From Bacillus sp. EB01 (GTDB lineage Bacteria; Bacillota; Bacilli; Bacillales; Cytobacillaceae), in NCBI RefSeq assembly GCF_000613125.1, contig NZ_HG964497.1, positions 1,814,958 through 1,878,957 on the forward strand: DNA of 64,000 bases, written 5' to 3'. The notes beneath the pieces were generated by a model. That model ran no database searches and had not been told where the DNA came from. It was given only the letters and a program-made list of their open reading frames with translations. This document shows, piece after piece, positions 26,472 through 35,974 of this stretch. Position numbers and translations under genes: made by a program. Position 1 is the stretch's first letter, and every line of letters begins with the position of its first letter.

Positions 26472-26512
26472 AAAAACACCCCTGGGTACTAGTTCTTTAT
26501 AAGTGTTTTTTG
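26472..26512 (+). other. Hairpin with T run just before gamma-glutamyltransferase
   Basis: AAAAACAC ... GTGTTTTTT with a ~23-base loop, ending 5-6 bases before the ribosome site. It might be a weak leader terminator; no known ligand-binding fold is seen upstream. Confidence 0.3.
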
Positions 26513-26527
26513 AAAGGGGTAGTCATA

Positions 26528-28201
26528 TTGCCACGTTCTAATAGATGTTTACCAGAAAGAGAAACAGCAAAAGGAAAATATGGGATGGTCGCTACGGCCC
26601 ATCCGCTTGCCACCAAGATTGGCGCGGATATATTGAAAAATGGCGGGAATGCGATAGATGCAGCAGTGGCCATCCAGTTTGCCCTGAATGTTGGTGAACC
26701 GTCGAATACAGGGGTCGGAGGATCCGGATTCTTTATGGTCTACCACAAAGACACTGGAACAACCAAGATATTTGACGGACATTCGGAAGCTCCCGCAGCT
26801 GCACATCCTGAAATGTTCCTCGATGAAAATGGAGAAATCATTGAGTTCAAAAAACGATCTACACATGCAACAGCAGTTGGAATACCCGGAATATTAAAAG
26901 CAATGGACGCTGCGCTAAAGGAATATGGAACAAAGCAGCTTTCAGAACTTGTTGAACCAGCCGCCAAGGCTTGCGAAGAAGGAATTCCGATGAACTGGGT
27001 CCATATGGATATGCTCGACAAGTTCAATTACCGGCTTGGGAATGAGGCAAGGAAGCTTTATTTTTCAGAAGGCCTCGAGGAAGGACATATCCTCAAGAAA
27101 CCCCACCTTGCAAGAACATTCCGCTTGATCGGGGAAGAAGGGGTTGAAGCATTTTATGAAGGTGAAATTGCTGAGGCAATTGTGAACACTATTCGGGACC
27201 ATGGAGGGTTCATGACTCTTGATGATTTGAAAAAATACACGCACACCGTGGACGAGCCGGTCCGGGGAAGCTACCGTGGGTATGATATTGCATCAGCAAG
27301 CCCGCCCACAGCAGGGGGGCCGAGCCTGCTTTATATCTTAAGCCTGCTAGAGAATTTTGATTTAAAATCTTATGGTCTAAAATCCTGGGAAAAATACTAC
27401 TTGTTCGCAGAAATCATGCGGCTAGCCTTTTCTGATAAAGTTGCCTATATGGGAGATCCTCGAAGCACGGATATTCCATTAAAAGGGCTTTCCGATGAAC
27501 GATACCTTGCCGAACGGCTTGCCCAGATCAACTTTGAATTTCGTAACCCAGATATTGACTTCGGAAACCCGTGGAAATTTGAAGGAAAAGAAGGGCGACC
27601 AGTAGTCAGGCAGCCAGCAGACGCTGAGCAAAGCGAGACAACTCATTTTACAGTTGCCGACGTTTTCGGTAACATTGTTGCTTGTACCTCCACTGTAGAG
27701 CATCCATTTGGGACAGGCATCCTAGTGCCTGGTTATGGATTTTTCTTGAACAATGAGCTGACTGACTTCGATCCGCTCCCAGGAGGAGTCAACGAACCTG
27801 GACCAGGAAAACGGCCGGTGAGTTGCAAATCCCCGACCATCCTGTTTAAGGACGGTAAGCCAGTATTAACTCTAGGTTCACCTGGAGGTCCGACAATTAT
27901 TGCTTCAGTGTTCCAGACGATTGTAAACATTGTTGATTTTGGAATGAGCCTTAAAGATGCCATTGAGGAACCACGAATATTTTGTGCCCCTGGCCAGCTT
28001 ATTTCCTGGGAGCAAGGGATCGATATGGTCGCAAAAGGAAAACTTGAATCGATGAACTTCGAATTTGGAGAGGAACCGCATGTTATCGGTAATGTCCAGG
28101 CAATTCAGTTAGACCATGAAAACGATGAGATGTATGGAGCAGCCGATTCGAGCAGGGAAGGCTCCGCTGCCGCGATTGATTTTTTGCCCAAAGTGGAATA
28201 A
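26528..28201 (+). CDS. ggt: Gamma-glutamyltransferase, cytoplasmic type (557 aa)
   Basis: N-terminal-nucleophile hydrolase of the GGT family. The self-processing Thr is T371 in SETTHFTVAD. GNAIDAAVAIQFALNVGEP and PPTAGGPSLLYIL are also typical. There is no signal peptide, so it is intracellular, as in YwrD-type relatives, and may act on glutathione-like or gamma-glutamyl compounds. The TTG at 26528 follows GAAAGGGG; the 36 codons upstream in frame look non-coding. Confidence 0.9.
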   Translation: MPRSNRCLPERETAKGKYGMVATAHPLATKIGADILKNGGNAIDAAVAIQFALNVGEPSNTGVGGSGFFMVYHKDTGTTKIFDGHSEAPAAAHPEMFLDENGEIIEFKKRSTHATAVGIPGILKAMDAALKEYGTKQLSELVEPAAKACEEGIPMNWVHMDMLDKFNYRLGNEARKLYFSEGLEEGHILKKPHLARTFRLIGEEGVEAFYEGEIAEAIVNTIRDHGGFMTLDDLKKYTHTVDEPVRGSYRGYDIASASPPTAGGPSLLYILSLLENFDLKSYGLKSWEKYYLFAEIMRLAFSDKVAYMGDPRSTDIPLKGLSDERYLAERLAQINFEFRNPDIDFGNPWKFEGKEGRPVVRQPADAEQSETTHFTVADVFGNIVACTSTVEHPFGTGILVPGYGFFLNNELTDFDPLPGGVNEPGPGKRPVSCKSPTILFKDGKPVLTLGSPGGPTIIASVFQTIVNIVDFGMSLKDAIEEPRIFCAPGQLISWEQGIDMVAKGKLESMNFEFGEEPHVIGNVQAIQLDHENDEMYGAADSSREGSAAAIDFLPKVE

Positions 28202-28263
28202 TACAACTGGACGAACCGTTCCCATTTCGGTAGGATGATAACGAGACGAAAGGAGCGAACCAC

Positions 28264-28449
28264 TTGGGCAAAGATATAACTGATAAGGATACACAAGTAA
28301 TTTTCCTTAAGCAGAGGCTGAACATGTTCATGGATTTGCTGGATGCCATCGAACCAGAAGAGACCGATGTTGACGACATCGACCGCCTGCTTGAAATTAT
28401 TGATGAAATCGAATTGAAAGTACGCGAATTTAATAACCGCGACATATAA
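28264..28449 (+). CDS. SE1561-family small protein (61 aa)
   Basis: Two amphipathic helices, with VIFLKQRLNMFMDLLDAIEP and TDVDDIDRLLEIIDEIE as the conserved core of the SE1561 family of Firmicutes. It is strongly acidic and has no known function. The TTG start at 28264 follows AAAGGAG. The terminator begins at the stop codon. Confidence 0.8.
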   Translation: MGKDITDKDTQVIFLKQRLNMFMDLLDAIEPEETDVDDIDRLLEIIDEIELKVREFNNRDI

Positions 28450-28474
28450 GCCCCGCAATGTGCGGGGTTTTTCT
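28450..28474 (+). terminator. Terminator
   Basis: CCCCGCA / TGCGGGG stem, T5. Confidence 0.9.
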
Positions 28475-28555
28475 TTAGTACTATGACATAATAGAAGCTA
28501 ATGGGTAAAAAATAATTACCAGTAGGTCAATTTTTGGAAAAGGGATGGGTTGCAA

Positions 28556-29623
28556 ATGACAGACGAACAAGCAAAGCGTGAAAAGAGAAAAGATGAACAC
28601 ATTAGGCTTGCCCTGTCAGATGAACCCCCTCGGGAATCGCATTTTGACCAGCTGTATTTTGTTCATAATTCCCTTACACATATAGGCGTTGAGGATGTGG
28701 ACTTGAAGGTTATTTTCCCAAACTTTATGCTCCATACACCGTTTTACATTAATGCCATGACTGGTGGCAGTTCACGGTCTGGCTCGATAAATCAGGCGCT
28801 TGCTGAAGTAGCTAAAGCAACTGGAATGGCAATGGCTGTCGGTTCCCAGCATGCGGGCTTAAAAAATGATCAATTGGCGGAAACGTATGAAATCGTCCGC
28901 AAGGTAAACCCGAAAGGCATTATTTTTGCTAATGTTGGGGCGGATGTTACGCTTGATCTGGCCCTGAAAGCCGTTGAAATGCTCGATGCCAATGCGCTTC
29001 AGATTCATTTGAATGCTCCACAGGAACTTGTTATGCCAGAAGGCGGACGGGATTTTACCAACTGGCTAGAAAATATCGAACAAATCAATTCCCGAGTTGG
29101 CGTACCCGTCATCGTTAAAGAAGTCGGGTTTGGCATGAGCCGGGAAACGCTTCATTTATTGCATGGGATGGGTATCATGTATGTGGACGTCAGCGGACGG
29201 GGTGGAACTAATTTTATTGGAATAGAAAACAAACGAAGAGAAAAACAGGAGTACGTCTACCTCGAAAATTGGGGACAAACAACGCCTGTTTCCTTATTGG
29301 AAGCTCAGGACTTTGTGGACCGTATGATGGTATTTGCCTCTGGAGGAATCCGAAATCCCCTTGATGCGGTGAAATGTTTGTCGCTCGGAGCGAGTGCGGT
29401 TGGCGTGGCGAGTCCAGTCCTTAGGATAGTACTGGAAGAAGGAATTGAGCGGACAATTGAAGAAATGCAGCAATGGCAAGACCAAGTTAAAACCATTTGT
29501 ACGATGCTTGGCGCTCGAAACCTGGTTGAATTGAAACAATGTCCACTCGTGATCACCAAAGAAGTACGTGAATGGTGCGATGCAAGAGGGATTGATATAC
29601 GGAGATATTCGAATAGGAAATAA
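28556..29623 (+). CDS. fni: Type 2 isopentenyl-diphosphate delta-isomerase (355 aa)
   Basis: FMN-dependent interconversion of IPP and DMAPP for isoprenoids. Residues HFDQLYFVHNSLTHI, NAMTGGSSRSGSINQ and VPVIVKEVGFGMS are typical. The FMN phosphate site is in FASGGIRNPLD. The ATG at 28556 follows GGGATGGG. Length matches the family. A terminator follows, then the repeat array. Confidence 0.95.
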   Translation: MTDEQAKREKRKDEHIRLALSDEPPRESHFDQLYFVHNSLTHIGVEDVDLKVIFPNFMLHTPFYINAMTGGSSRSGSINQALAEVAKATGMAMAVGSQHAGLKNDQLAETYEIVRKVNPKGIIFANVGADVTLDLALKAVEMLDANALQIHLNAPQELVMPEGGRDFTNWLENIEQINSRVGVPVIVKEVGFGMSRETLHLLHGMGIMYVDVSGRGGTNFIGIENKRREKQEYVYLENWGQTTPVSLLEAQDFVDRMMVFASGGIRNPLDAVKCLSLGASAVGVASPVLRIVLEEGIERTIEEMQQWQDQVKTICTMLGARNLVELKQCPLVITKEVREWCDARGIDIRRYSNRK

Positions 29624-29653
29624 ACGTGAACAGCCTCGCCAGATTTGGCGGGG

Positions 29654-29679
29654 TTTTTTGTTGCGTAGAATGAGGGGTG
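29654..29679 (+). terminator. Terminator after fni
   Basis: CCTCGCCA / TGGCGGGG stem, T6. Confidence 0.88.
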
Positions 29680-29709
29680 TGCTGTTAGGAAGACCTGGTT
29701 TTTCAGGGT

Positions 29710-30205
29710 GGAATGGAGTTTGTCCTGTAAAATTGAAAATGTGTCCTGTATCTTTTGGGAAATGTCCCGTATTTTTCGGGAAATGTCCTGTGTTTCGAAA
29801 AATCTGTCCTGCATATTTCAAAATGTGTCCTGAATCCAAGGAGCTGAAAAATGGTACTATCTTTTTTAAGGTTGCTCTGTTGGATGTACTCAGTTTATTG
29901 GGTTGGAATGGAGTTTGTCTGTAAAATTGAAAATGTGTCCTGTATCTTCTGGGAAATGTCCCGCATTTTTCGGGAAATGTCCTGTATTTCGAAAAATCTG
30001 TCCTGCATATTTCAAAATGTGTCCTGAATCCAAGGAGCTGAAAAATGGTACTAACTTTTTTAAGGTTGCTCTGTTGGATGTACTCAGTTTATTGGGTGGA
30101 ATGGAGTTTGTCCTGTAAAATTGAAAATGTGTCCTGTATCTTTTGGGAAATGTCCCGTATTTTTCGGGAAATGTCCTGTGTTTCGAAAAATCTGTCCTGC
30201 ATTTT
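29710..30205. repeat. 21-bp periodic TGTCC array inside a ~194-bp direct repeat (two full copies and one partial)
   Basis: In the first copy TGTCCTG or TGTCCCG starts at 29721, 29742, 29763, 29784, 29805 and 29826, exactly 21 bases apart. The whole block, with a ~75-base linker, recurs from 29905 and 30098. The third copy loses similarity near 30205, before the NERD gene. About 18 TGTC(C) units are present. The A/T-rich 14-base spacers vary within a copy but are kept between copies, so the large unit was duplicated recently. Frames through it only reflect the 7-codon period. Confidence 0.93.
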
Positions 30206-30309
30206 TCAAAACCTGTCCAGAACACAAATCTGTTCAGAAAATGTTCTTATTTTCGAAGAGGAACCAAGCCAATTTAGAAGAATTTCCTCAAAAAGGAGAT
30301 GATAAGTGA

Positions 30310-31287
30310 ATGAACTTAAAAGCAAGAAGCAAACCTGTTCACCTGCTAAAACTTGAGGCACTGTATCCTAGGCTGCCGGACCTGCATCCAAGCAAATCCA
30401 CGATAGAAGCAGACATTGCAAAACGAAGTGCCGGGTATAAAGGAGAGTGAGAGACAGACTATTATACTAATCAATTGGATCGCAATAAGTATTTCACTCT
30501 TCACGACATCAGGCTTCCACTTGGTGAGTATTTCTTTCAAACTGATTCCCTGATTTTATCAAAAAATGTTCACTTCATAGTTGGAGTCAAGAACATTGCC
30601 GGTGAAGTAAAATTTGATGGTTTTAATCAGATGATCCGGACTTATAATGACCAAAGTGAAGGCATGCAAAATCCTCTCTCACAGGCTTTCCTCCATCAAC
30701 AACAACTCCAAAAATGGCTTCAACCGTATAACGTTCCGCCAATCCCAATTGAGTATGTTGTTGTGTTTAGCAACCCTAGAACTATCCTCACTATTCAAGG
30801 AGGGATTACCCTAGCCCTGAAGAAAATTTGCCACGCACCTAACCTATTGATGAAGCTCCAAGAACTGGAATACAAGCACCCTCAGCCTAAGGCTACAAGT
30901 GAGGAAATCGCAGAAATAGGACATCTGATCCGAAAAAGCCATGTGCCGCTAACTCCGAACATTCTTGATAACTATAAATTGAAGGAAAAAGATGTACCAA
31001 CAGGGGTCCTTTGTGTAGAGTGCCGTCATCTGCCAATGGTCAGAAAGTATGGTTACTGGCAATGCCCTATTTGCAACACCACTTCAAAAGATGCTCATAT
31101 CGGGGCACTCTACGCATACTTCCTCCTCATAAAACCGTTTATCTCAGTCTCCGAGTTCGCGGAGTTCGCACACATTCCCTCAATAAAAACAGCCTATAGG
31201 CTTTTGTCAGCACTCCAACTCCATACAAGCGGGATTGGAAAATCTACAGTCTACCATGCTCCCGATTCCTTATTTAGCAATCAATAA
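30310..31287 (+). pseudogene. NERD-domain protein gene with one in-frame TGA
   Basis: From ATG 30310 (AAAAGGAG upstream) the frame reads MNLKARSKPVHLLKLEALYP and runs to AGYKGE, then TGA at 30448-30450. It continues in the same frame with ETDYYTNQLDRNKYFTLHDI. The joined product is a typical NERD (nuclease-related) protein: LPLGEYFFQTDSLIL and FIVGVKNIAGEVKFD mark the nuclease-like core (about 75-105). A C-terminal zinc ribbon CVEC ... CPIC follows. No frameshift is needed; one base change breaks the gene. The downstream part has no ribosome site or clear start of its own. It may be a recent nonsense mutation, a read-through case, or a sequencing error. Confidence 0.8.
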
Positions 31288-31441
31288 CACCTCATTCCGG
31301 AACGTTCCAGCTTCTTTTTCACCTGGCCAACAGAAAATCAATAATACTTTAATCCCCCACGATTCAGGAGTATAATGAACAAGGATGGAATTGTTTCAAA
31401 ATTCATACTAGACTGGTTCAGGAACAAGGGGGAGCAGACAA

Positions 31442-32995
31442 GTGAACATAGAAAAGTTTCAAGAAAGCATGTACAAGCTGATTGTGGAAACATCGACGAA
31501 CTTGCCTAAGGATGTCCGCAGGGCAATTCAGGGTGCGGCCGAAAGAGAGAACGCGGGTACCCGTTCAGCAATGAGCCTCGCGACAATCACCAACAATATT
31601 CATATGGCTGACCAGCAGGTATCACCTATCTGCCAGGATACAGGTCTGCCTACTTTTAAAATCAAGACGCCGGTTGGCGTGAACCAAATCCAGTTAAAAG
31701 CTGCAATCCACGAAGCGCTTGCACTGGCAACTAAGGATGGGAAAATGCGTCCGAATTCGGTTGATTCCTTAACGGGCAAAAACAGTGGAGACAACCTTGG
31801 TGGCGGCACGCCTGTTATTAAGTTTGAACAATGGGAAAAAGATTATATTGATGTCCGCCTTATCTTAAAGGGTGGCGGTTGTGAAAATAAAAATATCCAG
31901 TACAGCCTTCCGTGTGAATTGGAAGGACTTGGCCGCGCTGGCCGCGATCTTGACGGAATCCGCAAATGCATCATGCATTCCGTCTATCAGGCACAGGGAC
32001 AGGGCTGTTCAGCTGGTTTCATTGGAGTCGGCATTGGCGGTGACCGCTCATCAGGTTATGACCTTGCGAAGGAACAGCTTTTCCGTTCCAATGACGATGT
32101 GAATCCAATTGAAGAGCTTCGCCAGCTTGAAGAATATGTTGTCGAAAATTCAAATAAACTTGGAATCGGAACAATGGGCTTTGGCGGCGAAACAACGCTT
32201 CTAGGCTGTAAAATTGGCGTCATGAACCGGATTCCTGCGAGCTTCTTTGTTTCTGTCGCTTATAACTGTTGGGCATTCCGGCGCCTTGGCGTTACTGTTC
32301 ATCCAGAAACAGGTGAAATCGTCGACTGGATGTACCAGGAAGGCGAAAAAATCGACTTCAGCAAGGAGCATGAGCTTGCTGCTGCGGAATCAGCAGCAGC
32401 TGTTGAAGCACCAAACGTTATCACTCTCCAGGCGCCAATTACAGAAGAGCAGATTCGCAGCTTGAAGGTTGGCGACGTTGTCCAAATCAACGGAATGATG
32501 TATACCGGGCGTGACGCCATTCATAAATACTTATCAGAAAATGACTCTCCTGTTGATTTGAACGGGCAGGTTATTTACCACTGCGGTCCGGTCATGCTGA
32601 AGGACGCGGAAGGCAACTGGCATGTGAAAGCTGCTGGCCCGACTACCAGCATCCGCGAGGAACCTTATCAAGGGGACATCATGAAACGCTTTGGCATCCG
32701 AGCAGTCATTGGAAAAGGCGGAATGGGCCCGAAAACTCTTGCAGCATTGCAGGAACACGGTGGAGTTTACTTGAACGCAATCGGAGGAGCTGCTCAGTAT
32801 TATGCAGATTGCATCAAGTCTGTTGAGGGTGTTGACCTTATGCAATTCGGTATTCCAGAAGCAATGTGGCACTTGAAGGTTGAAGGCTTTACAGCGGTAG
32901 TCACCATGGATGCTCATGGTAACAGCCTCCACGCTGATGTTGATAAATCTTCTTTAGAAAAATTGGCACAGTTCAAGGAGCCGGTATTTAAATAA
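31442..32995 (+). CDS. fumA: Class I fumarate hydratase, single chain (517 aa)
   Basis: [4Fe-4S]-dependent fumarase joining alpha and beta domains. Candidate cluster cysteines are in SPICQDTG (C64), QGQGCSAGFIG and TLLGCKIG. The beta part shows VIGKGGMGPKT and a GGAAQYYADCI segment. It interconverts fumarate and malate in the TCA cycle. Class II fumarase (CitG) is the usual Bacillus enzyme, so this may be a second one. The GTG at 31442 follows AAGGGGGAG. A terminator follows. Confidence 0.93.
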   Translation: MNIEKFQESMYKLIVETSTNLPKDVRRAIQGAAERENAGTRSAMSLATITNNIHMADQQVSPICQDTGLPTFKIKTPVGVNQIQLKAAIHEALALATKDGKMRPNSVDSLTGKNSGDNLGGGTPVIKFEQWEKDYIDVRLILKGGGCENKNIQYSLPCELEGLGRAGRDLDGIRKCIMHSVYQAQGQGCSAGFIGVGIGGDRSSGYDLAKEQLFRSNDDVNPIEELRQLEEYVVENSNKLGIGTMGFGGETTLLGCKIGVMNRIPASFFVSVAYNCWAFRRLGVTVHPETGEIVDWMYQEGEKIDFSKEHELAAAESAAAVEAPNVITLQAPITEEQIRSLKVGDVVQINGMMYTGRDAIHKYLSENDSPVDLNGQVIYHCGPVMLKDAEGNWHVKAAGPTTSIREEPYQGDIMKRFGIRAVIGKGGMGPKTLAALQEHGGVYLNAIGGAAQYYADCIKSVEGVDLMQFGIPEAMWHLKVEGFTAVVTMDAHGNSLHADVDKSSLEKLAQFKEPVFK

Positions 32996-33001
32996 AATGG
33001 C

Positions 33002-33041
33002 AGAGATGCGGAATCTTAAGGAATCCGCATCTTTTTCTTTT
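33002..33041 (+). terminator. Terminator after fumarase
   Basis: AGATGCGGA / TCCGCATCT stem, then TTTTTC. Confidence 0.88.
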
Positions 33042-33209
33042 TGAAAAAAATTGATGAAATTCCCCGGGAAATGTAACACGTGAAACATTTTCATAGGTCA
33101 TTTCGACATAAACTTTACAGGAATTACAGGTAAGAGCATATATTGCCATCACTACAAACGAGGATGAATTCAAACACTAAGAAAAATTGGGTTTGGAGGA
33201 ATCCGTATT

Positions 33210-33995
33210 ATGAAAAAATTGTACATGCTTTTAATTGCTATCTGCCTCCTGCTTGCCTTGATACCGGGAATGGCCTTTGGGGAAACCTCTAGTGCATCTT
33301 TCGGCTGGGGTTTTAAGCGGGGTAAAAATGAAATTCCGGCAGATGCCGGTTGGCAATATGAAACCATCCTCGAAAAGAACGGAGCTTTTTACAAAGGCAG
33401 CCCCGAAAAAAAGGTTATTTACCTGACCTTCGACAATGGCTATGAAAACGGCTATACTACCCAGGTTCTTGATGTTTTGAAAAAGCATAAAGTTCCTGCG
33501 GCATTTTTTGTAACTGGCCATTATATTGACAGCGCACCGGAATGGATAGAAAGAATGGTTAAAGAAGGGCATATTGTCGGCAATCACTCATGGGGACACC
33601 CGGACTTCACAAAAATTCCGGATGCTCAAATTAAAGAGGAGCTTGAGAAAGTTCGTGCAGCATATGAAGAACTGACTGGAAAAAAGAAGATGAAATACGT
33701 TCGCCCGCCGCGCGGAACATTTAGTGACAGGTCGATTGCTGCTAGCAAGGAAGCTGGCTATACACATGTGTTCTGGTCACTCGCATACGTTGATTGGAAC
33801 GTTAATCAGCAGCGGGGTGCGCAATATGCATACGATAACATCATGAGGCAAATTCATCCTGGTGCGGTCATCCTGCTACATTCAGTATCGAAGGATAATG
33901 CAGACGCGCTCGAGAAAGTAATTGTGGACTTGAAAGCCAAGGGTTATTCGTTTGAAAGTCTTGAACACTTGGCGAAAGATAAGGCAAAGAAGTAA
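33210..33995 (+). CDS. pdaA: Delta-lactam-forming peptidoglycan N-acetylmuramic deacetylase, PdaA-like (261 aa)
   Basis: Signal peptide MKKLYMLLIAICLLLALIPG with cleavage near AFG-E. The NodB deacetylase core has TFDNGYEN (D75), GNHSWGHP (H126, H130) and RPPRGTFS. The DN in place of DD in motif 1 is characteristic of PdaA, which makes the muramic lactam of spore cortex. Length equals the family. The position before yfjP and yfjO agrees with yfjS/pdaA in B. subtilis. No clear SigG promoter could be read. Confidence 0.93.
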   Translation: MKKLYMLLIAICLLLALIPGMAFGETSSASFGWGFKRGKNEIPADAGWQYETILEKNGAFYKGSPEKKVIYLTFDNGYENGYTTQVLDVLKKHKVPAAFFVTGHYIDSAPEWIERMVKEGHIVGNHSWGHPDFTKIPDAQIKEELEKVRAAYEELTGKKKMKYVRPPRGTFSDRSIAASKEAGYTHVFWSLAYVDWNVNQQRGAQYAYDNIMRQIHPGAVILLHSVSKDNADALEKVIVDLKAKGYSFESLEHLAKDKAKK

Positions 33996-33996
33996 C

Positions 33997-34036
33997 AAAA
34001 AAGCCGGGTTCCATGTGTGCTGGAATCCGGCTTTTC
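33997..34036. terminator. Convergent terminator of pdaA and the LysE-family gene
   Basis: AAAAGCCGG ... CCGGCTTTT with an inner TTCCA/TGGAA stem. Confidence 0.88.
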
Positions 34037-34057
34037 CTATGGGTTAAAGAGGAAAAG

Positions 34058-34654
34058 CTAATTTAAAAACGAGGCAATACCAAGGATGATAATCAGCAAA
34101 CCAGCAATCTTATTGACTAATCCTAGATGCGGGGTAATGCTCTTTCGAAACAGACTTACCATTATACTTAAAAATACCCACCAGGCAGCTGTTCCAATTG
34201 CCACTCCTGTTATCAATGAAAGGGCAATACCTTGAGAGCCTGTGCTTTCCTCAATCCCAAGTCCGGCAAACATTGCAGTGAAATTTAGGATCGTGACAGG
34301 GTTTGTGATCATCAGCAGAAATGTCGAAGCATACATACTCTTAAGGGTTTCTCCTGGGAGGTTAGCTGCTTGTCCAGCCGGCTTTTTAAAAAAGGTCTTC
34401 ATACCAAGATAGAGCAGGAAGGCCGTTCCGACTAAACGCAGCACTGCCTGCTGATCAAGCAAAAATGCCGAGACGGCAGATATGCCAAGCGCGGCGATGC
34501 TAGCATATACCATATTTGCAGTAACCGCACCCAACCCTGTGCTTATTCCCGCCGCTTTTCCCTTTGCCAGAGTGCGCTGTATGCAGAGCAAGCCAATTGG
34601 GCCAACTGGTGCCGAAACTGAAAAACCAAGCAAAATGCTCTTTAGAAGCAACAT
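34058..34654 (-). CDS. LysE/RhtB-family exporter (198 aa)
   Basis: Six predicted membrane helices. GFSVSAPVGPIGLLCIQRTL in helix 1 and LLMITNPVTILNFTAMFAG in the middle are family hallmarks. The substrate is probably an amino acid or similar small molecule, which the sequence does not decide. GAAAGGAT precedes the ATG. It is divergent from the downstream kinase gene. Confidence 0.88.
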   Translation of the reverse strand: MLLLKSILLGFSVSAPVGPIGLLCIQRTLAKGKAAGISTGLGAVTANMVYASIAALGISAVSAFLLDQQAVLRLVGTAFLLYLGMKTFFKKPAGQAANLPGETLKSMYASTFLLMITNPVTILNFTAMFAGLGIEESTGSQGIALSLITGVAIGTAAWWVFLSIMVSLFRKSITPHLGLVNKIAGLLIIILGIASFLN

Positions 34655-34859
34655 ACAAAAAATCCTTTCAAATTAACCTACTGATAACATTAACAAAATC
34701 TGTATTCTTAAAGCAATTTCCGTGACGAATTCCATCCAACGTCGCAAATAGTCCAACTTTTAAAAAGATATACTGGTTAATTCAGTGGGGTCAATATTAT
34801 GATTAAATTAGTAGAACGAATAAGGAAGTTCAGTCTTTTTTTAGAAAAGGAGTGCTTTT

Positions 34860-35441
34860 ATGCGGACATTCGGACAACTGGTTGGCTCCATCGAGACGAT
34901 ACCGAGAAAGCAGTCGACATTACTAATCGGTGTTGATGGCTGCGGCGGTGCTGGAAAAAGCTCACTTGCCAATAAGTTAAAAGAATTAAAACCTAACGTT
35001 ACAGTCGTTCATATGGATGACTTTTATTTGCCGTCTTCGCAAATCATCAAGTTACCCCCAAAAGCAAAGCCGATTGGTGCTGATGTTGATTGGGGTAGGG
35101 TTCTAAAGCAGGTACTCGAACCACTATCCAAAAACCAGGAGGGGAACTATCAGCGATATGATTGGGAGAAAGATACCCTTGCAGAGTGGCATGCAGTTCC
35201 GATAGGAGGAATTGTCATTGTTGAAGGAGTTTATTCCACCCGGAGAGAACTGGCTAGCTTTTATGATTACACTATTTGGGTTGACAGTCCAAGAAAAATC
35301 CGTCTTGAGCGCGGCCTTGAACGGGATGGGGAAGCTGCCAGGGACAGATGGGTTAACGACTGGATGGTTGCAGAGGATATATATGTTGAAGAGCATACCC
35401 CATCGGAAAGAGCCGACCTGGTAATCTTAGGAATAAGTTAG
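34860..35441 (+). CDS. Uridine-kinase-like P-loop kinase (193 aa)
   Basis: Walker A GVDGCGGAGKSS (24-35), then HMDDFYLP, the substrate-side motif of the uridine kinase/phosphoribulokinase group. IVIVEGVYSTRRELA is the typical central strand, and there is an Arg-rich lid, RLERGLERD. It is shorter and more diverged than Udk, so another nucleoside or sugar substrate is possible. AAAAGGAGTG precedes the ATG. Confidence 0.8.
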   Translation: MRTFGQLVGSIETIPRKQSTLLIGVDGCGGAGKSSLANKLKELKPNVTVVHMDDFYLPSSQIIKLPPKAKPIGADVDWGRVLKQVLEPLSKNQEGNYQRYDWEKDTLAEWHAVPIGGIVIVEGVYSTRRELASFYDYTIWVDSPRKIRLERGLERDGEAARDRWVNDWMVAEDIYVEEHTPSERADLVILGIS

Positions 35442-35446
35442 GAAAA

Positions 35447-35472
35447 GCTAGGGGGCCTTATGGCCACCTAGC
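35447..35472. terminator. Convergent hairpin terminator
   Basis: GCTAGGGGGCC / GGCCACCTAGC stem with loop TTAT. The T run is weak. Confidence 0.6.
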
Positions 35473-35480
35473 AATTCTGT

Positions 35481-35957
35481 TTACTTTATGTATATTGGTA
35501 AGGTATGTTCCTCGATTAATTCAAGATTTTTCTTGTCCTTAGAATAAGCAAGGATATGCTTTTTCATATTAGGATATAGAACAATATCCCCTAATTCCGA
35601 AAGTTTGACCCATTTAACTGCCGTTTGATTTGGATCGGGATGGGCGGGCATCATCGCAATTGAGCCTTCTTGGATTCTGCATTCGAACACCAATCCCAAA
35701 GAGTGCACCTCTCCGTATCTATTCCTATTAAGATGTGGGACATATTCATACACAAATGCCATTGGGCCAACCTCCACATCAACTGAAGCTTCTTCCTTCG
35801 CTTCCCGCCGGACCGCTTCGATTACTGATTCACCGGGTTCGACTCCGCCAGCCGGAAGATTGTAATGAATCCCCTTTTCATCATTAAATTCAACTAAAAG
35901 GATAGACTCATTTTCTAAAATCAATGCTCCTGCTCTGACGCGAATGTGATAGGTCAT
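35481..35957 (-). CDS. NUDIX hydrolase (158 aa)
   Basis: The Nudix box is GGVEPGESVIEAVRREAKEE followed by ASV: G-x5-E-x7-REAxEE, with Ser where Gly is usual. It hydrolyses a nucleoside-diphosphate-linked compound that cannot be specified. GGGGAGAGG lies before the ATG at 35957. The next minus-strand gene upstream ends 17 bases away, so the two may be co-transcribed. Confidence 0.88.
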   Translation of the reverse strand: MTYHIRVRAGALILENESILLVEFNDEKGIHYNLPAGGVEPGESVIEAVRREAKEEASVDVEVGPMAFVYEYVPHLNRNRYGEVHSLGLVFECRIQEGSIAMMPAHPDPNQTAVKWVKLSELGDIVLYPNMKKHILAYSKDKKNLELIEEHTLPIYIK

Positions 35958-35974
35958 TCCATAATCCTCTCCCC

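Noticed and set aside
29294-29924. Long frames on both strands through the 21-bp array (CPV/CPA or TGHFPK heptapeptide repeats).
   Set aside because: 21 bases is seven codons, so all frames stay open by periodicity. None has a ribosome site, and they overlap the fni gene end.
29710-30205. CRISPR array.
   Set aside because: The conserved core is only 5-7 bases, the spacers are duplicated between copies, and no cas gene is in the window.
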